A DNA stretch of 64,000 nucleotides, taken from positions 124,001 to 188,000 of the forward strand of contig CAJIZG010000005.1 of NCBI GenBank assembly GCA_905181865.1, written 5' to 3'. A program made the position numbers and the translations under genes. This stretch comes from Urechidicola croceus. Its GTDB lineage: Bacteria; Bacteroidota; Bacteroidia; Flavobacteriales; Flavobacteriaceae. Below, one piece after another: positions 46,074-55,159 of this stretch (position 1 is the first letter of the stretch; each line of letters starts with the position of its first letter). Under the pieces are notes generated by a model. The model saw only the letters and a program-made list of their open reading frames with translations, made no database searches and was not told where the DNA came from.

Positions 46074-46799
46074 TTATTTGTTTGGCAATCCCTTAATTCT
46101 CATTTTTAAAACCCCAAAAATGGCTTCAGAAATGATAGATCCGTTCATTTTTGATTTCCCTCTAACCCTATCCGTAAATATTATGGAGACCTCTTTTATA
46201 TTAAATTTTCGTTTCCAAGCTTTAAATTTCAATTCAATTTGAAAAGCATATCCAATTGAATGAATTTCGTCTAACGCTATAGCCTCTAAGACTTTACTTT
46301 TATAACAAACAAAGCCTGCGGTAGTATCTTTTACCGGAATTCCTGTGATAATTTTAACATATTGAGAAGCTAAATATGACAATAAAATTCGTTTGATATC
46401 CCAATTTGCAACATTTATTTCTCCTTTTAAATACCTAGAGCCTATAGCAACGTCGGCATCATTAAATGCACATTGATCGTATAAGCGAATTAAATCATTT
46501 GGATTGTGAGAGAAATCGGCATCCATCTCCATGATGTATTTATAATCTCTTTTTAGCGCCCATTTAAATCCGTGGATATATGCAACTCCTAATCCGTTTT
46601 TTTCTTTTCTAACTTCTAAATGAACACGATTTGGAAATTCAAGGATGAGTGATTTTACGATGTCAGAAGTTTTATCGGGAGAATTGTCGTCTACGACAAG
46701 AATTTCAAAATCCTTTTTTTGAGATAAAACAGCTCTTATAATTAACTCAATATTTTCTCTTTCGTTATAAGTAGGAATGATGACTAAGGTGTCCGACAT
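46074..46799 (-). CDS. Polyprenol monophosphomannose synthase (GT2)
   Basis: 241 residues of a family-2 glycosyltransferase. VIIPTYNERENIELIIRAVL opens the GT-A fold, VVDDNSPDKT binds the nucleotide sugar, MEMDADFSHNP carries the DxD motif, and GSRYLKGE and RVRGKSKMN are typical of dolichol/polyprenol-phosphate mannose synthases. No C-terminal membrane helices are present. It probably makes the lipid-linked mannose used in cell-envelope glycosylation. It is first in the pyrC run and has a -7 box at 46817-46824. Confidence 0.88.
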   Translation of the reverse strand: MSDTLVIIPTYNERENIELIIRAVLSQKKDFEILVVDDNSPDKTSDIVKSLILEFPNRVHLEVRKEKNGLGVAYIHGFKWALKRDYKYIMEMDADFSHNPNDLIRLYDQCAFNDADVAIGSRYLKGEINVANWDIKRILLSYLASQYVKIITGIPVKDTTAGFVCYKSKVLEAIALDEIHSIGYAFQIELKFKAWKRKFNIKEVSIIFTDRVRGKSKMNGSIISEAIFGVLKMRIKGLPNK

Positions 46800-46816
46800 A
46801 TATTTTTATTGAAGCA

Positions 46817-46824
46817 CAAAGATA
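46817..46824 (-). promoter_or_regulatory. -7 box of the GT2-pyrC run
   Basis: On the minus strand TATCTTTG fits TAnnTTTG, 18 bases before the GT2 ATG. Confidence 0.55.
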
Positions 46825-46885
46825 CTGTTTTTTATTCCTAATGTTGTAGTAAGATTTTTTCAGTTACAATGCTTAAATATTTTTA

Positions 46886-47565
46886 ATGAGTTTCAATTTT
46901 TTTATTAAAAGCGACTGGATACCTGCTTTACTTTTATTAATATTATTACTGATTGCAATTGCAAATTATATTTATAAAGAGCGCTTGTTTCAATTGGTTT
47001 TAGGTTTTTTTACAAAACGTTATTTGGTGAGGTTTGGCAAGGATAATAATTTAATCTTTAACGGGTTTAATGCGATCTTATTTGTTATTCAACTTCTTGT
47101 TTTCTCCCTAATTGGTATTTTTTTTCAATTTTTTTATCCAAATTTAATTAGCCATAATAGTCACCTATTTTTTTAAAGATTGTTGGGCTTTTAGGTTTGT
47201 TTTTTCTAATAAGGTATTTAGTTGGAGTCTTATTAGCAACGCTTTTTCAATTAAGGAAATTACATAAGTCAATTGTTTTCGTTAAAATCACCTACTTATT
47301 TGCTGTTTCTGTATTTATTTTTCCATTACTTATTATAATTTTTTATGTAAATAAGTATAATTTATTGTTTTTTTAATCAACACTTTTCCTATTAGGTGTA
47401 TTATTGATTGCGAGATAGGCATTTGTGGTAAAAAACAATAAAAACATGATGTTGAGCGGTTTATTTTATTTTATATTGTACCTTTGTGCCCTTGAAATTG
47501 CGCCATTGTTGTTAATTTTAAAATTAATTATTACAATGTTTGATAGGACATCCTTCACAAAATAA
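46886..47565 (+). pseudogene. DUF4271 membrane protein, broken
   Basis: The first frame (46886-47176) gives an N-terminal helix, the positively charged RLFQLVLGFFTKRYLVRFGK segment and a second hydrophobic stretch, then ends at a TAA. One frame over, coding sequence continues (LLGLFFLIRYLVGVLLATLF, then QLRKLHKSIVF) through stops TAA 47374-47376 and TAG 47416-47418 to LYLCALEIAPLLLILKLIIT and the final TAA at 47563. Order and position just upstream of hemD fit DUF4271. One frameshift and two nonsense codons mean it is a real pseudogene. Confidence 0.85.
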
Positions 47566-47628
47566 TGATTCATTAAGAGAGAAATTATTTAGGATGTTTT
47601 TAGGTAACTCTATTAAAAGTGAAAACGT

Positions 47629-48375
47629 ATGAAAGTGAAAACTATTCTGGTTTCCCAACCAGCCCCTAAATCAGAAAATTCCCCATACTTTGAATTAGCC
47701 GATAAGCAAAAAGTTAAGATAGACTTTAGATCTTTTATTCATGTAGAAGGAGCGTCGGCAAAAGAAGTGAGACAGCAGAAGATTGATTTAAGCAGTTTTT
47801 CGGCTGTTATTTTTACAAGTAGAAATGCTGTAGATCATTTTTTTAGAATTGCTGAAGATATGCGATTTAAAGTGCCAGATGCTTTGAAATATTTTTGTGA
47901 ATCTGAGGCGATAGCATATTACTTACAGAAATACGTTGTGTATAGAAAGCGTAAAATTTATGTTGGTAAAAAGACGTTTCAAGATCTCACAAAACTAATT
48001 AAGAAACATAAAGAAGAGATATTTTTACTTCCTTGTTCAGATAAATTAAAAGCGTTGATTCCAGAAGAATTAGATGCGTTAAAAGTTAATTGGGAGAAAG
48101 CAGTATTTTACAAGACTGTTGTAAGTGACTTATCTGATTTAGAGAATGTATTTTATGATATTCTTGTTTTCTTTAGTCCTTCAGGAATAGATTCATTGTT
48201 TAAGAATTTTCCTGAGTTTAAACAAAATAAGACAAGGATTGCAGTGTTTGGTAATTCTACGGTTGAAGCTGCTGAAAAAGCGGGTCTGGATTGCAATATT
48301 AAAGTACCTACACCAGAAGTACCTTCTATGACAATGGCGCTAGAAAGGTATATTGTAGGGGTTAATAAAAAATAG
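47629..48375 (+). CDS. hemD: Uroporphyrinogen-III synthase
   Basis: 248 residues. The N-terminus KVKTILVSQPAPKSENSPYF and later AVIFTSRNAVDHFF and DILVFFSPSGIDSLF are typical of flavobacterial HemD. It cyclises hydroxymethylbilane to uroporphyrinogen III in haem/sirohaem synthesis (cytoplasm). It is usually preceded by the DUF4271 gene, here a pseudogene. It is convergent with radA. Confidence 0.9.
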   Translation: MKVKTILVSQPAPKSENSPYFELADKQKVKIDFRSFIHVEGASAKEVRQQKIDLSSFSAVIFTSRNAVDHFFRIAEDMRFKVPDALKYFCESEAIAYYLQKYVVYRKRKIYVGKKTFQDLTKLIKKHKEEIFLLPCSDKLKALIPEELDALKVNWEKAVFYKTVVSDLSDLENVFYDILVFFSPSGIDSLFKNFPEFKQNKTRIAVFGNSTVEAAEKAGLDCNIKVPTPEVPSMTMALERYIVGVNKK

Positions 48376-48395
48376 ATAAAATTTAAAATATTTTG

Positions 48396-48426
48396 AAAGG
48401 GTTGTCCAACGGATGCCCCTTTTTTA
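48396..48426. terminator. Terminator between hemD and radA
   Basis: AAAGGG (48396-48401) pairs with CCCTTT (48417-48422), followed by T. The stem is short. It lies between convergent stops and reaches the radA stop at 48424. Confidence 0.55.
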
Positions 48427-49782
48427 CGCGAAAAGGATTTGAAGAAGATCTTCAATTTTTGAGATTAATACAACGTCAATATTAAATCGGGTGGTACTCA
48501 TTTTATTGAATTTAGAAATAAATATTTTTTTAAACCCAAGCTTTTCTGCTTCTAATATTCGCTGCTCTACTCTATTTATAGGGCGAATTTCTCCAGCGAG
48601 ACCAATTTCTGCAGCGAAGCAATAATTTTGTGGAATAGCCTCATCTTCATTTGATGATAAAATTGCAGAAATAACAGCTAAGTCAATTGCTGGGTCGTCT
48701 ACATTAATTCCCCCCGTAATATTTAAAAACACATCTTTTGCTCCTAATCGAAATCCCGCGCGTTTTTCTAGAACGGCTAAAAGCATATTTAATCGTTTTA
48801 GGTTGTACCCTGTAGCAGATCTTTGAGGAGTCCCATAAACCGCCGTACTTACCAACGCTTGAACTTCTATCATTAACGGTCGAAGCCCTTCTAAGGTAGC
48901 AGAAATAGCAGTGCCACTTAAAGATTCTTCTTTATGTGAAATTAGGATTTCAGAAGGGTTTTCTACTTCTCTTAGGCCTGTACTTAGCATTTCATATATT
49001 CCGATTTCAGAGGTGGCTCCAAATCGGTTTTTTTGAGCGCGTAAAATGCGATAGGTGTGATTTCGATCTCCTTCAAATTGAAGTACAACATCTACCATAT
49101 GCTCTAATATTTTTGGACCAGCAATATGCCCATCTTTAGTAATATGCCCAATTAAAAGAACTGGGGTAGCACTTTCTTTGGCAAATTTAATTAATTCTGC
49201 TGCGGTTTCTCGAATCTGGGAAATACTTCCTGGAGAAGCTTCAATAGTGTTCGTGTGCAAGGTTTGTATGGAATCTACTATTACAATATCGGGTTCGACT
49301 TCCTCGATACATCTAAATATATATTGAGTCTTCGTTTCTGTTAGGATTAAGCAATTAGGATTCTTGTCAGACAGTCTTTCGGCGCGCATTTTAATTTGAC
49401 TCTGACTTTCTTCACCAGAAATATATAGAATTCTCTTCTGAGTTGACAATGCTATTTGAAGAGAAAGTGTCGATTTTCCAATGCCAGGCTCTCCACCAAG
49501 AAGAATTAAAGATCCAGGAACAATTCCTCCACCCAAAACGCGATTGAGCTCATTATTTTTGGTGTCAATTCTATCTTCTTCATTTAGTATTATATCTTTT
49601 ATTTGAAGAGCTTTGGTCGTCTTTTTAGAAGTATTAGATTGTTTCCACTCCCGTTTTTCTTCTTTCTGAATGATTTCTTCTACAATTGTATTCCATTCGT
49701 TACAGGAGGAACATTGCCCCATCCATTTTGCATATTGTGTTCCACAATTTTGACAAAAAAAAGTAGTTTTGGTTTTAGCCAT
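48424..49782 (-). CDS. radA: DNA repair protein RadA
   Basis: 452 residues from ATG 49782. The frame extends 6 codons further, but the MAKTKTTFFCQNCG start is the family one. The zinc finger has Cys10, Cys13, Cys24 and Cys27. Walker A is GGEPGIGKST, the RadA-specific motif is KNRFG in RAQKNRFGATSEIG, and the C-terminal Lon-like domain has LNITGGINVDDPAIDLAVIS. RadA drives branch migration in recombination. It is last in the run panC-panD-flippase-radA. Confidence 0.95.
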   Translation of the reverse strand: MAKTKTTFFCQNCGTQYAKWMGQCSSCNEWNTIVEEIIQKEEKREWKQSNTSKKTTKALQIKDIILNEEDRIDTKNNELNRVLGGGIVPGSLILLGGEPGIGKSTLSLQIALSTQKRILYISGEESQSQIKMRAERLSDKNPNCLILTETKTQYIFRCIEEVEPDIVIVDSIQTLHTNTIEASPGSISQIRETAAELIKFAKESATPVLLIGHITKDGHIAGPKILEHMVDVVLQFEGDRNHTYRILRAQKNRFGATSEIGIYEMLSTGLREVENPSEILISHKEESLSGTAISATLEGLRPLMIEVQALVSTAVYGTPQRSATGYNLKRLNMLLAVLEKRAGFRLGAKDVFLNITGGINVDDPAIDLAVISAILSSNEDEAIPQNYCFAAEIGLAGEIRPINRVEQRILEAEKLGFKKIFISKFNKMSTTRFNIDVVLISKIEDLLQILFA

Positions 49783-49812
49783 AAAAGAAGATTTAGTCAC
49801 AAAGAAAAGAAA

Positions 49813-50778
49813 TTATTTCTCTTTGTTTAGGATTGGAAGTAATAAAAAAGAGAAACCGCCAAAAACAAGAACCATCAAAGTTTGTGCAGTCCACATAATC
49901 CAACCAAAAGCATTTGCAGGATTCTCGGAAATTCCATAAAGAATTAAAACTTGTCCAACAAAAATAGGATAGTAACCAAGCCCGCCATTGGTTAATGCCA
50001 TACTAATTCCGCCAATCACGAATCCAACGATAATAGCACCAAATGGAAGGTTTGAAGTTTCAGGCAGCGCGAATGTTACAGAATAAAACATTAATATATA
50101 CATAATCCAAATGAAGAAAGTGTGGAAAATAAAAGCCCATTTACTTTTCATTTTGAAGATGCTTTTAGCGCCTTCTATAAGTCCAGATATAAAAGAATTA
50201 ATTTTTATTGCAATGGGTTTGGTGGATTTTTTCAAAAAATAATATCCAATTAATCCGAGTACGCCTAAAATTATCAAAAGAATAATAGTCTCTGTGGGGT
50301 CGGAATCGTCCTTAATTAAACTTTTTTTGATCAGATTTGCTTGAAGGAAAAACGCAATACCTATAATTGAAAACAGCATGATAACATCTGCAATTCTTTC
50401 TGCAACTATAGTACCTAGAGATTTTTGTAGAGGAATTTTCTCATATTTAGAAATAGCTGTTGCTCTTGCTACATCTCCGGCTCGTTGAAATACTAAGTTT
50501 ACTAAATAAGATATTAATACAGTTAAGATCAAATTGTGAAATTTTGGCTTGTAACCCATTGGTTCTAGCATGAATTTCCAGCGATAGGCTCGAGACAAGT
50601 GGCTTAAAATTCCGAAGAAAAGAGAAATAAGAACCCAAAAATAATTGGCCGTTCTAAAAGAGTTTAAAACATCCTCCTTGTCGGCAGGAGATAGTTTGGA
50701 AAGAAAGTTCCATATTAAAAAAACTCCGAAGGCTATTGGGAGAGTTGTTATGAGTATTTTTCTAATTTGTTTTTTCAA
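49813..50778 (-). CDS. Flippase-like membrane protein (LPG synthase TM family)
   Basis: 321 residues with about eight membrane helices, matching the lysylphosphatidylglycerol-synthase transmembrane/UPF0104 family. FGILSHLSRAYRWKFMLEPM, RAGDVARATAISKYEKIPLQ and GTIVAERIADVIMLF are the characteristic segments. The soluble aminoacyl-transferase domain of MprF is absent, so a lipid-flipping or other membrane role is likely. It starts 2 bases after the panD stop, implying coupling. Confidence 0.85.
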   Translation of the reverse strand: MKKQIRKILITTLPIAFGVFLIWNFLSKLSPADKEDVLNSFRTANYFWVLISLFFGILSHLSRAYRWKFMLEPMGYKPKFHNLILTVLISYLVNLVFQRAGDVARATAISKYEKIPLQKSLGTIVAERIADVIMLFSIIGIAFFLQANLIKKSLIKDDSDPTETIILLIILGVLGLIGYYFLKKSTKPIAIKINSFISGLIEGAKSIFKMKSKWAFIFHTFFIWIMYILMFYSVTFALPETSNLPFGAIIVGFVIGGISMALTNGGLGYYPIFVGQVLILYGISENPANAFGWIMWTAQTLMVLVFGGFSFLLLPILNKEK

Positions 50779-50780
50779 GA

Positions 50781-51131
50781 CTAGTGCAAAAGGTTAGTTT
50801 CTTCATTAGGAAAAACTAAGGCTGGTTTGAACTTTTTTGCCTCTTCAATTTCTAATATCCCATACGCAATAATGATTAGAACATCTCCAACAGAAACTTT
50901 ACGAGCAGCAGCGCCATTTAATGTGATTTCACCGCTTCCTTGCTCTCCTGGAATGACATAAGTTTCTAGTCGTTCTCCATTGTTATTGTCGACAATTTGA
51001 ACTTTTTCACCTTCTATAATATTTGCTGCATCCATTAAATCTTTATCAATAGTTACACTACCAATATAATTAAGATCAGCCCCGGTTACTTTAACCCTGT
51101 GAATTTTAGATTTTACTACAGTTACTTGCAT
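50781..51131 (-). CDS. panD: Aspartate 1-decarboxylase
   Basis: 116 residues, a pyruvoyl enzyme that makes beta-alanine from aspartate for pantothenate. NYIGSVTID has the self-cleavage site Gly24-Ser25 (Ser25 becomes the pyruvoyl group). [20 protein letters not shown] is the conserved core of the C-terminal chain. It lies 34 bases after panC on the same strand. Confidence 0.94.
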   Translation of the reverse strand: MQVTVVKSKIHRVKVTGADLNYIGSVTIDKDLMDAANIIEGEKVQIVDNNNGERLETYVIPGEQGSGEITLNGAAARKVSVGDVLIIIAYGILEIEEAKKFKPALVFPNEETNLLH

Positions 51132-51165
51132 ACTGCAAAATTAGGTATTTTTATTGAAATTGAAA

Positions 51166-52005
51166 TTATAAACTAATATTATCGATCAGTCGAATATCAC
51201 CTACATTAATTGCAATAAATGCGCGATATTTTTTATCTATTTCTTTAGATTTTATTGTTCGAAGTGTGGATTCATCAGTGATTTCAAAATAGTCTAATGA
51301 AAGAATTGGATTGTCTTCAAATTGGTTGGAAACCCAAGATTGAATGTTGCTATACGATTCAGCCTTAAACAGTTCTTTTACCCTTAATATGGTTTTATAA
51401 ATTAGTGGAACTTCTTTTCTTTGGGTTGATGAAAGTCTTGTATTTCGAGAACTCATGGCTAACCCATCTTTTTCTCTATAGATTTCACATGCTTGAATGT
51501 TTATCTCGAATAGGTTTTGTTTTACAAGTGCTTTAATTATTTGAAGTTGTTGAAAATCTTTTTCTCCGAAATACGCATTATTCGGTTGTATAATTTCAAA
51601 TAATCTTTTAACAATAGTGCCAACACCATCAAAATGGCCTTCTCTAAAAGCACCTTCCATTTGATATTCTAGTCCGTCAAAATTGAAACGCGAAGCAATT
51701 ATAGAATTATTGTATATATCATTAGCATTTGGAGTGAAAACAATATCACAATTTATAGATTCTAACTGTTTAAGATCGCTTTCTAAATGTCTTGGGTATT
51801 TTTCTAGATCTTCAATGTTGTTGAATTGAGTTGGGTTTATAAAAATACTGACTATCGTAATGTCGTTTTTCAATTGACTCTGCGCAATTAACGACAAATG
51901 ACCTTGATGTAGTGCCCCCATGGTAGGAACGAAACCAATCTGATTTTCAACGTATATTGTAGATAAATGCTGTTGTAATTTTTCTATATTATTAAAAACC
52001 AACAT
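51166..52005 (-). CDS. panC: Pantothenate synthetase (pantoate-beta-alanine ligase)
   Basis: 279 residues. PTMGALHQGHLSLI holds the HxGH nucleotide-binding motif (His33, His36), GEKDFQQLQIIKALV and AMSSRNTRLS the substrate site and KMSKS-like loop. It joins pantoate with the beta-alanine from PanD. It is first gene of the panC-panD-flippase-radA run. A minus-strand TAAGTTTG box at 52037-52044 is a candidate promoter. Confidence 0.94.
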   Translation of the reverse strand: MLVFNNIEKLQQHLSTIYVENQIGFVPTMGALHQGHLSLIAQSQLKNDITIVSIFINPTQFNNIEDLEKYPRHLESDLKQLESINCDIVFTPNANDIYNNSIIASRFNFDGLEYQMEGAFREGHFDGVGTIVKRLFEIIQPNNAYFGEKDFQQLQIIKALVKQNLFEINIQACEIYREKDGLAMSSRNTRLSSTQRKEVPLIYKTILRVKELFKAESYSNIQSWVSNQFEDNPILSLDYFEITDESTLRTIKSKEIDKKYRAFIAINVGDIRLIDNISL

Positions 52006-52036
52006 TATATTCTGTTAATTACTGTTAAAACGCTTG

Positions 52037-52044
52037 CAAACTTA
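52037..52044 (-). promoter_or_regulatory. Candidate panC promoter -7 box
   Basis: On the minus strand TAAGTTTG fits TAnnTTTG, about 32 bases before the panC ATG. Confidence 0.45.
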
Positions 52045-52077
52045 CTCTTTTACGAGTAAATTCTACTTTAATTTTCG

Positions 52078-52085
52078 TATTTTTG
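52078..52085 (+). promoter_or_regulatory. -7 box of the GT5-like gene
   Basis: TATTTTTG fits TAnnTTTG, 25 bases before the ATG at 52110 and divergent from the panC box. Confidence 0.5.
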
Positions 52086-52109
52086 CACAAAATTAATTCA
52101 TACTAAATA

Positions 52110-52919
52110 ATGAAAGATAAGAGAGTATTGTGTGTTTCTTCAGAAGTGGTTCCTTATTTGCCAGAAACGGAAATGTCTAGAATGTCGTTTGATTCGGCAA
52201 AGATGGTACACGGAAAAGGAGGGCAAACGAGAATTTTTATGCCTAGATTTGGTGTGATTAATGAACGAAGACATCAATTGCATGAGGTCATTAGATTATC
52301 TGGAATGAATTTGATCATTAATGATATTGATATGCCGTTAATTATTAAAGTGGCTTCTATTCCTAAGGAACGAATGCAAGTGTACTTTATTGATAATGAT
52401 GAATATTTTAAGCGTAAAGCTGTTTTTGCGGATAATACGGGTGAATTATTTGATGACAATGACGAGCGTATGATATTTTTTGTAAAAGGTGTTGTTGAGA
52501 CGGTAAAGAAATTAAATTGGGCACCAGATATTATTCACGTACATGGATGGATGGCGTCGTTGTTACCAATTTATTTGAAACAATACTATAAGGACGATGC
52601 GCTTTTTGAAAATAGTAAAATCGTGACTTCACTTTACAGTAATAGTTTTGAAGGGACTTTAGATCAGGGGCTTCAAGGTAAAGTTAAGTTTGACAATATT
52701 GATATTGAAAAATTAGATTCTATAGAAACACCAAATTATTCTAATCTTCTAAAAATTGCCATAGAAAATTCAGATGCAATAATTGCCGCAAGCGAAGATG
52801 TAGATTCAGAATTATTAGAGTATGCAAAATCTTTAGATAAACCTCTTTTAGATTTTCAATCTCCTGAAAACTTCGAAGATGCTTATTTGAATTTTTATCA
52901 ATCAGAAGTTTTACAATAA
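52110..52919 (+). CDS. Glycogen/starch synthase N-terminal-domain protein
   Basis: 269 residues that correspond only to the GT5 N-terminal domain of glycogen synthase (KRVLCVSSEVVPYLPETEMS, DIIHVHGWMASLLPIYLKQ). The usual KTGGLGDV is replaced by MSFDSAKMVHGKGGQTRIFM, and the C-terminal GT-B half with the nucleotide-sugar site is absent. Catalytic glucan synthesis is therefore doubtful. I recall this short form next to panC and DUF4270 in many flavobacteria, so it is not a local truncation. DUF4270 follows after 14 bases. Confidence 0.83.
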   Translation: MKDKRVLCVSSEVVPYLPETEMSRMSFDSAKMVHGKGGQTRIFMPRFGVINERRHQLHEVIRLSGMNLIINDIDMPLIIKVASIPKERMQVYFIDNDEYFKRKAVFADNTGELFDDNDERMIFFVKGVVETVKKLNWAPDIIHVHGWMASLLPIYLKQYYKDDALFENSKIVTSLYSNSFEGTLDQGLQGKVKFDNIDIEKLDSIETPNYSNLLKIAIENSDAIIAASEDVDSELLEYAKSLDKPLLDFQSPENFEDAYLNFYQSEVLQ

Positions 52920-52933
52920 AAACGCCCCTATTT

Positions 52934-54439
52934 ATGTTTACAAAAGTTATGAAAGCTATTAAAGTAATAGCAATGCCATTACTGTTTATAGTTGCTATTA
53001 TAGCATGCGAAGGTGATATTGAAGATGTAGGTGTAGGAATTGTGGATAGAGGTTTGTTTGATATAAATGAACAGAATTTTGATATAATAAGTTACAGCCA
53101 AAATGATTTAGAAGTTAAAGCAAATAGTTTAGGACAGTATCTGTTAGGAGTCTATAAAAACGATGATTTTGGGCAAATAAATGCAGGTTTAGCTGGTCAA
53201 TTGACGTTCTTTTCTTCACTCGATTTTGGTATAGATCCCGCAATTGATTCTGTAATATTGAATATTCCATATCAAGCTACAAGAAGTGAAGTGGATAATT
53301 CAGACGGATCTCCAAATTGGGAATTGGATTCAATATATGGGAATCAGGATGTTGAGTATACGCTTAGTGTACATGAGTTAGAAACTTTTTTAAATACGCT
53401 AGACCCTTCCAGTCCTCAGATAAATTTGGATTATTATTCTGATGAAACGTATTTGTTTAATGAGATTCCTTTGTTTGAGGGTTCTTTTAAACCTAATAAG
53501 AATGACACGGTATTGTATATTCATAGAAAGGAAATCATTCTCGACGAAGCGACTAATACATATCAGATTGATACAATTAAGAGTTCAATTTCGAGCCCCT
53601 CTATTAAACTTCCACTTGATAAAGTGTATTTTACAGATAACTTTTTTACACATCCAGAGGCATTTACAAGTTCAGCTGCGTTTGTTACCTTTTTTAACGG
53701 TTTGTATTTAGAGGCATCTAAGATAAGTGCTGCTGATGAGCCGAGTATAATGTCATTAGCGATGTCTAATGCGAGTATGAATTTATATTATACCAATTCA
53801 GTAAGTGATGTTAGAACGACACAAACGGCAACGTTTGCTTTTGGAGGAGTTATAAGCAACACCTACCTGAGAGAATATGAAGGTTCAAGAGCACAAACAG
53901 CAATTGATAATCCAGATGTCATAAACGGAGATGAACGATTATTTTTGAATGGCGCGGCTGGATCGATTGCTTTGATTGACCTTTTTGTAGATGAAGACTT
54001 GGAGGAATTGAGAGCGAATAATTGGTTGATTAATGAGGCGAATTTAATTTTTTATATTGATGACACAGCAGATCTTGAGGTGATTCCAGAAAGATTGTAT
54101 TTATATAACTATGAAAATGAAACGCATATTGGAGACGTATTAATGGAAGGTCTTGATGTTTTTGGAGGAGATTTGGAACGAGACGATGCTGGAATCCCTA
54201 TTCGTTATAAGTTTAAGATTACTAATTATATAGCGGATATTTTAGATGATATTGACCCCATTGAATTAACGCAATTGGCATTAAAAGTTTTTAATATTTC
54301 TGACATTCCAACACAATTGTTAGATATAAAAGTTAAGGATTATAGTTGGACGCCCAAGGGAATTATAGTTCATGGGAGTAATTCTGAGGTTATAGATAAA
54401 AGAGTCAAGTTAGAAGTAATTTATTCAGAGAAAGATTAG
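52934..54439 (+). CDS. DUF4270 lipoprotein
   Basis: 501 residues with lipobox IIAC (Cys25). EGDIEDVGVGIVDRGLFDIN and the following YSQNDLEVKANSLGQYLLGV are typical of DUF4270, an all-beta exported family of Bacteroidota. NWLINEANLIFYIDDTADLE near the end is the usual second repeat. Function is not established. It is probably cotranscribed with the GT5-like gene; a terminator follows. Confidence 0.87.
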   Translation: MFTKVMKAIKVIAMPLLFIVAIIACEGDIEDVGVGIVDRGLFDINEQNFDIISYSQNDLEVKANSLGQYLLGVYKNDDFGQINAGLAGQLTFFSSLDFGIDPAIDSVILNIPYQATRSEVDNSDGSPNWELDSIYGNQDVEYTLSVHELETFLNTLDPSSPQINLDYYSDETYLFNEIPLFEGSFKPNKNDTVLYIHRKEIILDEATNTYQIDTIKSSISSPSIKLPLDKVYFTDNFFTHPEAFTSSAAFVTFFNGLYLEASKISAADEPSIMSLAMSNASMNLYYTNSVSDVRTTQTATFAFGGVISNTYLREYEGSRAQTAIDNPDVINGDERLFLNGAAGSIALIDLFVDEDLEELRANNWLINEANLIFYIDDTADLEVIPERLYLYNYENETHIGDVLMEGLDVFGGDLERDDAGIPIRYKFKITNYIADILDDIDPIELTQLALKVFNISDIPTQLLDIKVKDYSWTPKGIIVHGSNSEVIDKRVKLEVIYSEKD

Positions 54440-54465
54440 GCTTAATTGAATCTAGCATACTTATA

Positions 54466-54502
54466 CAAAAACGCCAATACTAATAAAGTACTCGCGTTTT
54501 TG
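54466..54502. terminator. Terminator after DUF4270
   Basis: CAAAAACGC (54466-54474) and AATACT pair with AGTACT and GCGTTTTTG (54494-54502), with one bulged base on each side. It lies between convergent genes. Confidence 0.7.
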
Positions 54503-54530
54503 CATTTTAAAAGCGCGATTAATGTGTATA

Positions 54531-55139
54531 TTATCTAAGAATTGTAGAATCATGTACTTTAACAGGTTTGCCGTTGTTCCACAAACTCATAATATCTGTG
54601 GCAACTTGAGTACCACTTCCTAAAGCAATGGCAAATTGACTCCGCAGTCCGGCTATTACACCTGTAACATAAACACCGTTTTCAACAAGGTAATTGTTGT
54701 TTTTTAATTGGGTTCTATTTTTTTCAGGTGGAATATGAGCATGTAATTCTTCATACTTTTCAAGCCCTTTAATATTGAAATTTTTTGGACCAACAGCAAT
54801 TATAATATTCTTTGCGTAGTATATGTTTTTATTAGAGTATACGATAATATAATCTAATTTTTTTTCAATTTTCAGAACTTTTTCAAAGTCAATCTGTGAT
54901 ACATGAGGGTATGCTTCTTTTAAGTGTTTTTTACCATTTTTGAGAATAGAAGCTCCAGTTGTATTAGGTTTTAGTCCAAGTACATTATTGAATATTGCGT
55001 TTTGTAGAGATGAAGATCTTTGATGAAGAAGTATCCCAATTTTCTTATCTTTAGCATATTCTTGAGTTCTTGCCGAACCCAGCATTAAAGCACTAGACAT
55101 CCCAGAAACTCCTCCTCCTATAATCAATACATCAAACAT
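54531..55139 (-). CDS. FAD-dependent oxidoreductase, single-domain form
   Basis: 202 residues. The N-terminal FAD motif is FDVLIIGGGVSGMSSALMLG and the second FAD segment is NGVYVTGVIAGLRSQFAIAL, as in thioredoxin reductases. The central NADPH-binding domain is missing and there is no CxxC, so it is not a normal thioredoxin reductase (about 310 residues). It probably needs another electron donor. It lies 20 bases after the MarC gene, in the same direction. Confidence 0.8.
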   Translation of the reverse strand: MFDVLIIGGGVSGMSSALMLGSARTQEYAKDKKIGILLHQRSSSLQNAIFNNVLGLKPNTTGASILKNGKKHLKEAYPHVSQIDFEKVLKIEKKLDYIIVYSNKNIYYAKNIIIAVGPKNFNIKGLEKYEELHAHIPPEKNRTQLKNNNYLVENGVYVTGVIAGLRSQFAIALGSGTQVATDIMSLWNNGKPVKVHDSTILR

Positions 55140-55159
55140 GGTACTATGACTTAAAATAA

